Assembly: GCA_036518215.1 (NCBI GenBank) | Contig: DATDNP010000167.1 | Coordinates: 1 to 5,936 of the forward strand | Reading direction: 5' to 3' | DNA from: CF-39 sp036518215 | Lineage (GTDB): Bacteria > Chloroflexota > Limnocylindria > P2-11E | Length of the DNA stretch: 5,936 nucleotides | Shown: positions 1-5,043 of the stretch, piece by piece | How positions within the stretch are numbered: the first letter of the stretch is position 1 | Layout of the letters: every line of letters begins with the position of its first letter | Program-made: the position numbers and the translations under genes | The notes under the pieces: generated by a model | What the model saw: only the letters and a program-made list of their open reading frames with translations | The model's database searches: none | What the model was told of the DNA's origin: nothing

Positions 1-642
1 GCCGATGAGGTCGTCCTCGCCCTCGGCGCCGAGACGGCGGTATGCGTTCCCCGGCGCGAGGATGACGGCGTGCGCGCGGTACTCCGCGCCATCCTCCGTG
101 CGGACGATGCGGTCGTGCCCCTCCTGCGCGATCGACGCGACATCCGCGGCCGACACCATCTCGACGTCGAAGCGCTTCGCCTGCTCGACGAGGCGCTTCC
201 CGAAGTCGGCGCCGGTGAGGCCGGCGGGGAAGCCGGGGTAGTTGTCGAGGCGCTCGGTGAGCGCCGCCTGGCCGCCCAGCGAGGATCGCTCGAGGACGAG
301 CGTCGCGAGGCCCTCGCGTGACGCGTAGAACGCCGAGGTGAGTCCGGCCGGTCCGCCGCCCACGACGATGAGGTCGTAGAAGCGATGCCGCGCCATCGTC
401 GGGAGGCCGAGCTTCTGCGCGAGCTGCGCGTTGCTGGGCTCGACGAGGATCGTGCCGTCGTCGAAGACGATCGTCGGGATGATCGTCTTCCCGTCGTTGT
501 GCTCCTCGACGAAGCGGCGCGCTTCCTCGTCCTGCTCGACGTCGACCCATGTGTACTCGACCTGCTGGTCGCCAAGGAACCGCTTCGCGCGCTTGCAGTC
601 GGAGCACCACGTGCTCCCCATCACGGTGATGTGGTGCGACAT
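1..642 (-). CDS. trxB: Glutaredoxin-thioredoxin reductase fusion (5' part; runs off left edge)
   Basis: The visible 214 residues form two joined redox modules. Residues 1-80 are a glutaredoxin-like thioredoxin fold with redox site Cys13-Ser-Asp-Cys16 after Trp12 and the cis-proline loop TIIPT (Pro56). From residue 88 comes a thioredoxin reductase-type flavoprotein: the FAD dinucleotide loop GGGPAG (95-100), the LGGQAALTE segment followed by NYPGF (122-138), and VILAPG near 192. By family knowledge the reductase uses NADPH and FAD to reduce a disulfide; the fused N-terminal domain probably is its own electron acceptor or relay to cytosolic substrates. The reductase Cys-x-x-Cys pair would lie just past the window edge and cannot be checked. 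APG replaces the usual ATG in the FAD-linking segment. The ATG at 642 is favoured by a strong GGGGAGGG site 6 nt upstream. It lies 43 nt downstream of dtd on the same strand and may be co-transcribed. Identification is firm; exact substrate is unknown. Confidence 0.93.
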   Translation of the reverse strand, partial: MSHHITVMGSTWCSDCKRAKRFLGDQQVEYTWVDVEQDEEARRFVEEHNDGKTIIPTIVFDDGTILVEPSNAQLAQKLGLPTMARHRFYDLIVVGGGPAGLTSAFYASREGLATLVLERSSLGGQAALTERLDNYPGFPAGLTGADFGKRLVEQAKRFDVEMVSAADVASIAQEGHDRIVRTEDGAEYRAHAVILAPGNAYRRLGAEGEDDLIG

Positions 643-646
643 GTCG

Positions 647-657
647 TCCCTCCCCTT
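647..657 (-). promoter_or_regulatory. Strong ribosome binding site of the Grx-TrxR gene
   Basis: The minus strand reads AAGGGGAGGGA, with the GGAGG core at 653-649, 6 nt before the ATG at 642. It fixes the start of the fusion protein and so shows that the glutaredoxin domain is part of the translated product. Confidence 0.8.
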
Positions 658-685
658 GTGCGTGACCCGCGCGGGCCGCGTCGCG

Positions 686-1156
686 CTATGGTCGGCCGAG
701 ATCTCCCTCGGCCCAGCCGTCGGTCGAGGCGACGATCGTCACCGGGCCGTCCGCCTCGATCGAGACACGCATGTTCGCGCCGAACCGGCCCTGCGCGACC
801 TCTGCCTTCGCGCCGCGCAGCACGCCGCAGAACGCCTCGAAGAGCCTGCGTCCGAGGTCGGGTGGGGCCGCATGCGCGAAGTCCGGTCGCCTCCCATGCC
901 GCACGTCGCCATAGAGCGTGAACTGCGGGACGGCGAGGACCGTTCCCGCGACGTCGAGCACGGTCCGGTCGAGCTTGCCGCGGTCGTCGTCGAAGATGCG
1001 GAGCGCGAGGATCTTCGCGCCGAGCCGCTCGCCGTCTTCGGGCCGATCGCCGGCGGCGACACCGAGGAGCACCACGAGGCCCTGGCCGATGGAGGCGACG
1101 CGCTCGTCACCGACGTGCACCGCGGCGGAGCGGACGCGCTGCACGACGGCGCGCAT
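686..1156 (-). CDS. dtd: D-aminoacyl-tRNA deacylase, variant PQFTL active site
   Basis: Dtd hydrolyses D-amino acids (and misattached glycine) from tRNA, a cytosolic proofreading step. The 156-residue product shows the family landmarks in order: MRAVVQRV at the start, AxKILALRIFDD (47-58), LDVAGTVLAVPQFTLYGD (67-84), GRRPDF (88-93), AAPPD (96-100), GRFGANMRV (123-131) and DGPVT (136-140), the Gly-cisPro motif that reads chirality across the dimer. Two positions are unusual: the near-invariant SQxTL motif is PQFTL (Pro77), and the Asn of NxGPVT is Ala135. The tail after residue 142 is about ten residues longer than in typical 145-residue homologues. The ATG gives the canonical N-terminus but has no good ribosome binding site. 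It begins 7 nt after the 68-residue gene, so translational coupling is likely. The family call is very secure; whether specificity is that of ordinary Dtd is open. Confidence 0.95.
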   Translation of the reverse strand: MRAVVQRVRSAAVHVGDERVASIGQGLVVLLGVAAGDRPEDGERLGAKILALRIFDDDRGKLDRTVLDVAGTVLAVPQFTLYGDVRHGRRPDFAHAAPPDLGRRLFEAFCGVLRGAKAEVAQGRFGANMRVSIEADGPVTIVASTDGWAEGDLGRP

Positions 1157-1163
1157 CAGATGG

Positions 1164-1370
1164 CTATTCGAGCATCCAGGGGTTGTCGCCGCGCACGACC
1201 GACTCGACCTCGCTGGCGGAGAGGTGCCCGGGCGCGTAGACGGTCATGCTCTTCCCGAGCGGCATCCGGGTGATGTAGGTGACCTTGCCGAAGCGGTAGC
1301 CGTGCTGGAACAGGAAGGTCTTGCCGTCGATCTCGACGAGCTGCCGGCGATCCGTCGACGTCGTGGGCAC
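1164..1370 (-). CDS. Conserved-looking 68-residue protein of unknown function
   Basis: I do not recognise this protein. It is small and soluble, with no cysteine, no signal peptide and no membrane segment. The middle (residues 10-48) alternates hydrophobic and polar residues and is rich in Gly, Tyr, Thr and Phe (VEIDGKTFLFQHGYRFG, then VTYITRMPLG), which suggests a compact beta-sheet fold. The C-terminus (LSASEVESVVRGDNPWMLE) looks like a short helix with an aromatic end. The frame is supported by its tight placement: it starts 41 nt after the peptide gene and stops 7 nt before dtd. The GTG start at 1370 lacks a ribosome binding site, but a CATACT hexamer sits 6 nt upstream, as expected for a leaderless mRNA. 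Possible roles range from a small nucleic acid-binding protein to an unknown partner of dtd; there is no evidence to choose. Confidence 0.75.
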   Translation of the reverse strand: MPTTSTDRRQLVEIDGKTFLFQHGYRFGKVTYITRMPLGKSMTVYAPGHLSASEVESVVRGDNPWMLE

Positions 1371-1376
1371 GCGCTC

Positions 1377-1382
1377 AGTATG
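1377..1382 (-). promoter_or_regulatory. Candidate -10 element of a leaderless promoter for the 68-residue gene and dtd
   Basis: The minus strand reads CATACT (four of six matches to TATAAT), followed by exactly 6 nt (GAGCGC) and the GTG at 1370. Its last T is at -7 relative to the G of the start codon, the spacing of a -10 box when transcription begins at the start codon. No convincing -35 box was seen. The absence of any ribosome binding site for this gene supports the reading. Confidence 0.4.
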
Positions 1383-1411
1383 CGGAAAGCGCGTGGCTAT
1401 GCAGGTCCGGT

Positions 1412-1561
1412 CTAGGGCGTGAGGCCGTAGCCGGGGTCATCCGGAACGGATTGGAGCCATCCGGCCTGCGGGCCGGAGGCGCTCGCGACGTTCCCTGCGA
1501 CCACGAGGAGCAGGAGCGCGAGGACGAGCGCGCGCGCCACCTTCATGCGGAGCCGTGTCAT
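1412..1561 (-). CDS. 49-residue exported peptide precursor, divergent to the TPR regulator
   Basis: This gene encodes a classic secreted mini-protein. Residues 1-10 (MTRLRMKVAR) are basic, 11-25 are a strongly hydrophobic core (ALVLALLLLVVAGNV), and A26-S27-A28 is a good signal peptidase I site. Cleavage there would release a 21-residue peptide beginning SGPQAGWLQS and ending GYGLTP; it contains Trp35, Tyr45, four prolines and two aspartates, and no Cys, Lys or Arg. The ATG at 1561 is chosen because GGGGAG lies 6 nt upstream; the same frame is open upstream to about 1708, but that extension is Arg-rich and lacks its own start signal. The internal Met6 is a less likely start. It is head-to-head with the regulator at 1711 and upstream of the 68-residue gene on its own strand. 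It could be a pheromone precursor, a small envelope protein, or a signal-bearing remnant. Function is not established. Confidence 0.72.
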   Translation of the reverse strand: MTRLRMKVARALVLALLLLVVAGNVASASGPQAGWLQSVPDDPGYGLTP

Positions 1562-1567
1562 CTGCGT

Positions 1568-1574
1568 CTCCCCT
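1568..1574 (-). promoter_or_regulatory. Ribosome binding site fixing the peptide start
   Basis: The minus strand reads AGGGGAG, ending 6 nt before the ATG at 1561. It decides between the short secreted reading (49 residues) and a longer Arg-rich extension that could begin as far up as 1708. Confidence 0.7.
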
Positions 1575-1580
1575 GTTCCC

Positions 1581-1616
1581 GACCCCCCGTTCGCGGGATT
1601 GCCCGCGCCCGGGGTC
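1581..1616. repeat. Compound inverted repeat (hairpin) between peptide and regulator genes
   Basis: Outer arms GACCCC (1581-1586) and GGGGTC (1611-1616) enclose inner arms CGCGGG (1592-1597) and CCCGCG (1602-1607) around a 4-nt loop ATTG; a short unpaired stretch separates the two stems. In the peptide mRNA this hairpin would end 6 nt before the ribosome binding site, so it could modulate its translation. No T-run follows on either strand, so it is not a typical intrinsic terminator. It could instead be an operator. Confidence 0.6.
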
Positions 1617-1617
1617 G

Positions 1618-1635
1618 TTCGATATCGTCGTCGAA
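1618..1635. promoter_or_regulatory. Inverted repeat TTCGA-N8-TCGAA, candidate operator
   Basis: Perfect 5-bp arms TTCGA (1618-1622) and TCGAA (1631-1635) lie 13 bp centre to centre, a spacing compatible with a dimeric helix-turn-helix protein. It is near the middle of the divergent region and overlaps the weak -10 candidates of both directions (TATCGT at 1623-1628, plus; TAGACT at 1640-1635, minus). Arms this short can arise by chance, so the call is tentative. Confidence 0.3.
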
Positions 1636-1640
1636 GTCTA
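1623..1640. promoter_or_regulatory. Weak back-to-back -10 candidates for regulator and peptide genes
   Basis: On the plus strand TATCGT (1623-1628) and on the minus strand TAGACT (1640-1635) both fit TANNNT with four of six matches to TATAAT. They would give leaders of roughly 75 nt for the regulator and 65 nt for the peptide. No -35 box of quality was found for either, so these are only the best available candidates. Confidence 0.25.
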
Positions 1641-1659
1641 CCGACGCTGAACCGTATCG

Positions 1660-1679
1660 GGCGTCGCGAAACGGACGCC
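1660..1679. repeat. Inverted repeat GGCGTC-N8-GACGCC upstream of the regulator
   Basis: Perfect 6-bp arms at 1660-1665 and 1674-1679 are separated by 8 nt (GCGAAACG). It lies 19 nt before the regulator ribosome binding site. It could form a hairpin in the regulator leader or act as an autoregulatory operator; it is distinct in sequence from the other two repeats of this region. Confidence 0.4.
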
Positions 1680-1698
1680 TGTCTGTCAGTTCGGTCAC

Positions 1699-1705
1699 AG
1701 AGGAG
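1699..1705 (+). promoter_or_regulatory. Ribosome binding site of the TPR regulator
   Basis: AGAGGAG lies 5 nt before the GTG at 1711 and fixes that start, which places the helix-turn-helix about a dozen residues in, as usual for the family. Confidence 0.8.
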
Positions 1706-1710
1706 CACGC

Positions 1711-2994
1711 GTGGGGATCATCGAGACGACGCAGACACCGGGCCTGGGCGAGCGAGTCCGCGCCGCACGCCGCGAACGCGGCATGAGCCAGGCGCAGCTC
1801 GCGGGCGAGGAGCTTACCAAGGGCTTCATCTCCCAGGTCGAGTCCGGTCTCGTCCGGCCCAGCGTGCGATCGCTCCAGCTCATCGCGACGCGTCTTGGTA
1901 AGAGCCTCGACTATTTCCTCGGTGACGCGCCGCTCGCGACCGAGAAGCGGCTCGCGTTCCATCGCCTCGCCGCCGAGGCCGCAAGCGAGCGGCGTGACTG
2001 GACCGCCGTTCGCACGGAGGTCGAGGCCGCGCTCGAGTGCGCGCCCGCGAAGCGCGATCGTGCCGCCCTCCTTCGACTCGTTGCCGCGGCCGAGCTCGCC
2101 GAGGGGCACAACGAGATCGCCTTCGACCGCATCGCCGAGGGTCTCGCGCTCGTCGACACGTCGGGTGACGCGGGCGAGATCGCGCACCTGCTCTATCTCC
2201 GCGGCGTGGCGTACGGCCAGCTGAACCAGCCGCTCACCGCGTCCGAGGCCCTCGAGCAGGCGCGCGACACGATGGAGCGTCACGAGGTGAACGATCCGCG
2301 ACTGCGCTCGCGCGTCCTCGTCGCGCTCGGCACGGCGTACCGCCGTCTGAACCGGACCGCGAAGGCGATGCAGACGTACGGATCGGCGCTCGATCTCGCA
2401 TCCGCGTCCAACGAGCTGCGCGTCGCCGCGCAGGGTTACATGGGCGTCGCCGTCTCGCTCTACGACGCGGGCGAGCTCGATGCGGCGATCAACAGCTACC
2501 GCCGGGCGCTCGATCTGTTCGCGCGCATCGACGACCGCGCGTTCGAGCTCTCCGTGCTGCAGTCGCTCGCATCGGTGCACCTCGAGCGCGGTGCTGTCGA
2601 CGAGGCACATGACGTGGCGCAGCAGTGCATCGCGCTCGCGCGCACGTCGCGCGATACCCGTACCGAGGCGATCGCAGAGGTCATCCTCGCGCGCGTCGCG
2701 CTCGAACGGAACGACGCCGAAGGCGCGCTCGCGATCGCGCGGAAGGCCGAGAAGACGCTCGAGACGGATACGCGCCAGCGTGCCGACGCGCTCCGCGTCA
2801 TCGGGGCCGCGCAGGACGTGCTCGGCGCATTCGCGGCGAGCGACCGCGCGTATCGCAAGGCGATCGAGCTCATGGGAGAGATCGGCGACCAGCCCGATCG
2901 CTCCGCGTTCGCCGCCGAGTACGCGAAGAAGCTGAAGGCGCGCGGTGACCTCGATGGCGCGTACCACTACCTCGAGCTCGCGCGGGGTCGCTAG
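1711..2994 (+). CDS. XRE-family transcriptional regulator with TPR sensor domain (RNPP-like architecture)
   Basis: This 427-residue cytosolic protein has an XRE/Cro helix-turn-helix at residues 13-70 (LGERVRAARRERGMSQAQLA, recognition helix around LTKGFISQVESG, end at SLDYFLG). From about residue 82 to the end it is a continuous array of roughly nine helical pairs of TPR type; the clearest units are 199-232 (VLVALGTAYRRLNRTAKAMQ), 239-272 (GVAVSLYDAGELDAAINSYR) and 398-425. There is no membrane segment or enzymatic domain. By family knowledge such proteins bind DNA as dimers, with the TPR superhelix sensing a peptide or protein ligand; NprR of Bacillus is nearly the same length with nine TPRs. 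It is divergent to the secreted-peptide gene, with inverted repeats between them. The GTG start has a strong AGAGGAG site. HTH and TPR are certain; peptide sensing is inferred. Many TPR regulators of this kind have no known ligand. Confidence 0.94.
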   Translation: MGIIETTQTPGLGERVRAARRERGMSQAQLAGEELTKGFISQVESGLVRPSVRSLQLIATRLGKSLDYFLGDAPLATEKRLAFHRLAAEAASERRDWTAVRTEVEAALECAPAKRDRAALLRLVAAAELAEGHNEIAFDRIAEGLALVDTSGDAGEIAHLLYLRGVAYGQLNQPLTASEALEQARDTMERHEVNDPRLRSRVLVALGTAYRRLNRTAKAMQTYGSALDLASASNELRVAAQGYMGVAVSLYDAGELDAAINSYRRALDLFARIDDRAFELSVLQSLASVHLERGAVDEAHDVAQQCIALARTSRDTRTEAIAEVILARVALERNDAEGALAIARKAEKTLETDTRQRADALRVIGAAQDVLGAFAASDRAYRKAIELMGEIGDQPDRSAFAAEYAKKLKARGDLDGAYHYLELARGR

Positions 2995-2998
2995 CCGC

Positions 2999-3004
2999 TA
3001 GATT
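2999..3004 (+). promoter_or_regulatory. Candidate -10 element of a leaderless polX promoter
   Basis: TAGATT (four of six to TATAAT, fits TANNNT) is followed by exactly 6 nt (CGCGGT) and the ATG at 3011, so the last T is at -7 from the start codon. There is no ribosome binding site. This would allow polX to be transcribed independently of the regulator gene, whose stop lies just before the box, and it favours the ATG at 3011 over the one at 3026. Confidence 0.4.
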
Positions 3005-3010
3005 CGCGGT

Positions 3011-4762
3011 ATGCCCCGCGATGCGATGACGCTCGACAACGAGGGCATCGCCGCCGTCCTCGACGAGATCGGCGACCTGCTCGAGCTGAAGGGCGAGAAC
3101 GTCTTCCGTGCCGTCACGTACCGGGCCGTCGCGCGCTCGATCCGTGATCTCCGAGAGCCGGTCGCCACCCTCGTCGAGCAGAACAGGCTGGCGGAGATCC
3201 CCAAGTGCGGGCCATCGGTGACGGAGGCGATCACGCAGCTCGTCCGCGAGGGCGCGTCGAAGCGGCACGGAGAGCTGAAGGCGGCGGTGCCCGAAGGTCT
3301 CATAACGCTCCTCGGGGTCCCCGGCGTCGGGCCCGCGACGGCGCGCACCATCTACAACGAGCTCAAGATCACGTCGATCGACGCCCTCGAGGCCGCCGCG
3401 CGCGACCACAAGCTGCGCGAGCTGCCGAAGATCCAGGCGAAGACCGAGGAGAACATCCTCAAGTCGATCGCCGCGCTGCGCCAGCGCACGGGCCGGACGC
3501 TCATCCACCACGCGCGGCGCGCCGCGAACGAGATGATCGCGACGCTGCGCGAGCGCACCGGTGTCACGCAGATCAGCGTCGCGGGGAGCGTTCGGCGGTA
3601 CCGCGAGACCATCGGCGACATCGACCTTCTCATCCCGGCCGACGACGCGAAGCCGTACATGGAGGCGTTCACGACCGCGCCGAGCGTCGAGCGCGTGCTC
3701 GCCAACGGAGACACGAAGTCGAGCGTCATCGTGGGCCGCGGCCTGCAGATCGACCTGCGCGTGGTCCCGCCGGCGTCGTGGGGAGCGGCGCTCCTCTACT
3801 TCACCGGTTCGAAGGAGCACAACGTCCGGCTGCGCGGGCACGTCCTGCGAAAGAAGATGCTCCTCAACGAGTACGGCCTCTATCGCGTCGGCGCGGAGGA
3901 GCGCGGACAGGAGGTCGCGTCGCGCACCGAGGAAGACGTGTATGCGGCGCTCGGCATGGACTGGATCGCGCCGGAGCTGCGCGAGGACCACGGCGAGATC
4001 GACGCGTCCCTCCAGCACGCGCTGCCCGCGCTCGTCACGCTCGGCGACGTCACCGGCGACCTGCACACCCACACGAACTGGACCGATGGCCACGACGACC
4101 TCGCGTCCATGGCCCGCGCGGCGAAGGCGAAGGGCTATGCGTACATGGCCGTCACGGATCACTCGCCGGCCGTCGGGCTCACGCTCGGACTCGATCCGAA
4201 GCGCATCGCGCTACGGATCGAAGAAGCGAAGAAGCTCAACGCCCAGCTCGCGCCGTTCCGGATCATCGTGGGCACCGAGGTCGACATCCGCGCGAACGGA
4301 GCGCTCGACTATCCGGACGAGATCCTGAAGCAGTTCGACATCGTGAGCGCGTCGGTGCACTCCGCGTTCGGCCAATCCAAGGACGTCATGACGACGCGCA
4401 TCCTCGACGCCATACGCAATCCCTACGTGACCGCGTTCTCGCATCCGACCGGGCGTCTTCTCGAGCGTCGCGAACCGTACGCCGTCGATCTCGACGCCGT
4501 CATCGCCGGCGCGATCGAGACGGGCACCTGGATCGAGATCAACGGTGGCCCCGAGCGGCTCGACCTCCCGGACGTCTGGGTGCGCAAGGCCATCGAGCGC
4601 GGGGCGACGCTCGTCGCGACGTCGGACGCGCACGCCGTCGAGGAGCTGGACTGGATGGAGTTCGCGATCTCCACCGCGCGACGCGGCTGGGCCACGAAGG
4701 CTTCGATCGCGAACACGCTCCCGCTCGACGCGATGCTCGCGAAGCGGAAGAAGCGGCCGTGA
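3011..4762 (+). CDS. polX: DNA polymerase X with C-terminal PHP domain
   Basis: The 583-residue protein has the full bacterial PolX layout and acts in gap filling and end processing during DNA repair. An N-terminal 8-kDa-like region (8-80) carries a first helix-hairpin-helix around IPKCGPSV (63-70); a second one is LGVPGVGPATA (101-111). The palm domain has GSVRR (192-196) and the three metal-binding aspartates D203 and D205 (GDIDLL) and D248 (IDLRVV). The PHP domain (348-575) keeps all nine expected metal ligands: H352, H354, D359, H384, E423, H450, H478, D539 and H541, so the 3'-5' exonuclease/AP-processing activity known for the family should be intact. The ATG at 3011 is 16 nt after the regulator stop and lacks a ribosome binding site; an in-frame ATG at 3026 matches the start of some homologues, but the -10 box spacing favours 3011. 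The stop overlaps the acyP start. Confidence 0.98.
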   Translation: MPRDAMTLDNEGIAAVLDEIGDLLELKGENVFRAVTYRAVARSIRDLREPVATLVEQNRLAEIPKCGPSVTEAITQLVREGASKRHGELKAAVPEGLITLLGVPGVGPATARTIYNELKITSIDALEAAARDHKLRELPKIQAKTEENILKSIAALRQRTGRTLIHHARRAANEMIATLRERTGVTQISVAGSVRRYRETIGDIDLLIPADDAKPYMEAFTTAPSVERVLANGDTKSSVIVGRGLQIDLRVVPPASWGAALLYFTGSKEHNVRLRGHVLRKKMLLNEYGLYRVGAEERGQEVASRTEEDVYAALGMDWIAPELREDHGEIDASLQHALPALVTLGDVTGDLHTHTNWTDGHDDLASMARAAKAKGYAYMAVTDHSPAVGLTLGLDPKRIALRIEEAKKLNAQLAPFRIIVGTEVDIRANGALDYPDEILKQFDIVSASVHSAFGQSKDVMTTRILDAIRNPYVTAFSHPTGRLLERREPYAVDLDAVIAGAIETGTWIEINGGPERLDLPDVWVRKAIERGATLVATSDAHAVEELDWMEFAISTARRGWATKASIANTLPLDAMLAKRKKRP

Positions 4763-5043
4763 GACGCGTTCGCTTCGTCGTGCACGGGCTCGTGCAGGGC
4801 GTGAACTTCCGCAACGCGACGGTGCGCGAGGCGTCTTCGCGGCAGGTGACCGGTCGCGTGTGGAACCGCGACGATGGGGGAGTCGAGCTCATCGCGGAGG
4901 GCGACGACGGACCGCTCTCGGATCTCGAGCGCTGGCTCCACGACGGACCGCGCATGGCGGACGTCGCGTCGGTGGAACGGAGCGAGGTCGGCGGCGACCG
5001 CCGCTACCGCGACTTCACGATCTCCTACGGCCCCGCAGGCTAG
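4759..5043 (+). CDS. acyP: Acylphosphatase
   Basis: This 94-residue cytosolic enzyme hydrolyses carboxyl-phosphate bonds in small molecules such as acetyl phosphate or carbamoyl phosphate. The phosphate-binding signature VHGLVQGVNFR (8-18) ends in catalytic Arg18, and the second signature VWNRDDGGVEL (34-44) provides catalytic Asn36. The C-terminal part has the usual GPRMADVASVE, with the closing strand RDFTISYG. Length is normal. The GTG start lies inside the polX stop (GTGA at 4759-4762), which implies translational coupling; a modest GGAAG is about 9 nt upstream. The stop TAG at 5041-5043 overlaps the stop of the converging membrane protein. A mechanistic link between acylphosphatase and PolX is not known to me, so the pairing may be just economical packing. 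Family identification is firm. Confidence 0.96.
   Translation: MRRVRFVVHGLVQGVNFRNATVREASSRQVTGRVWNRDDGGVELIAEGDDGPLSDLERWLHDGPRMADVASVERSEVGGDRRYRDFTISYGPAG

Noticed and set aside
666..675. 10-bp palindrome CCCGCGCGGG between dtd and the Grx-TrxR gene, considered as a terminator
   Set aside because: It has no loop and no T-run follows, and such GC palindromes are expected by chance at this base composition.
431..1273. A 280-codon plus-strand open frame opposite dtd and the Grx-TrxR gene
   Set aside because: It lies opposite two genes with unmistakable family motifs and has no coherent domain itself.
1562..1708. An N-terminal extension of the secreted peptide frame up to 1708
   Set aside because: The extension is Arg-rich, lacks a ribosome binding site and would bury the signal peptide; the ATG at 1561 has a well-placed GGGGAG.
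1558..2967. A 469-codon open frame on the minus strand opposite the regulator
   Set aside because: It is Arg/Glu/Leu-rich with no recognisable domain and lies wholly opposite a regulator with clear HTH and TPR motifs; it is a high-GC antisense frame.
2989..3001. Tandem CGCTAG repeat at the regulator stop
   Set aside because: Two 6-bp copies over a stop codon are too short to be more than coincidence.
2870..4162. A 430-codon minus-strand open frame opposite polX
   Set aside because: Its composition is biased to Arg, Asp and Val with no motif, and polX on the other strand has all catalytic residues in place.
3205..4758. A plus-strand open frame in the +1 register that runs through polX into acyP
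   Set aside because: Only the part from the GTG at 4759 resembles a protein (acylphosphatase). The upstream part is Arg/Ala/Gly-rich out-of-frame polX sequence.
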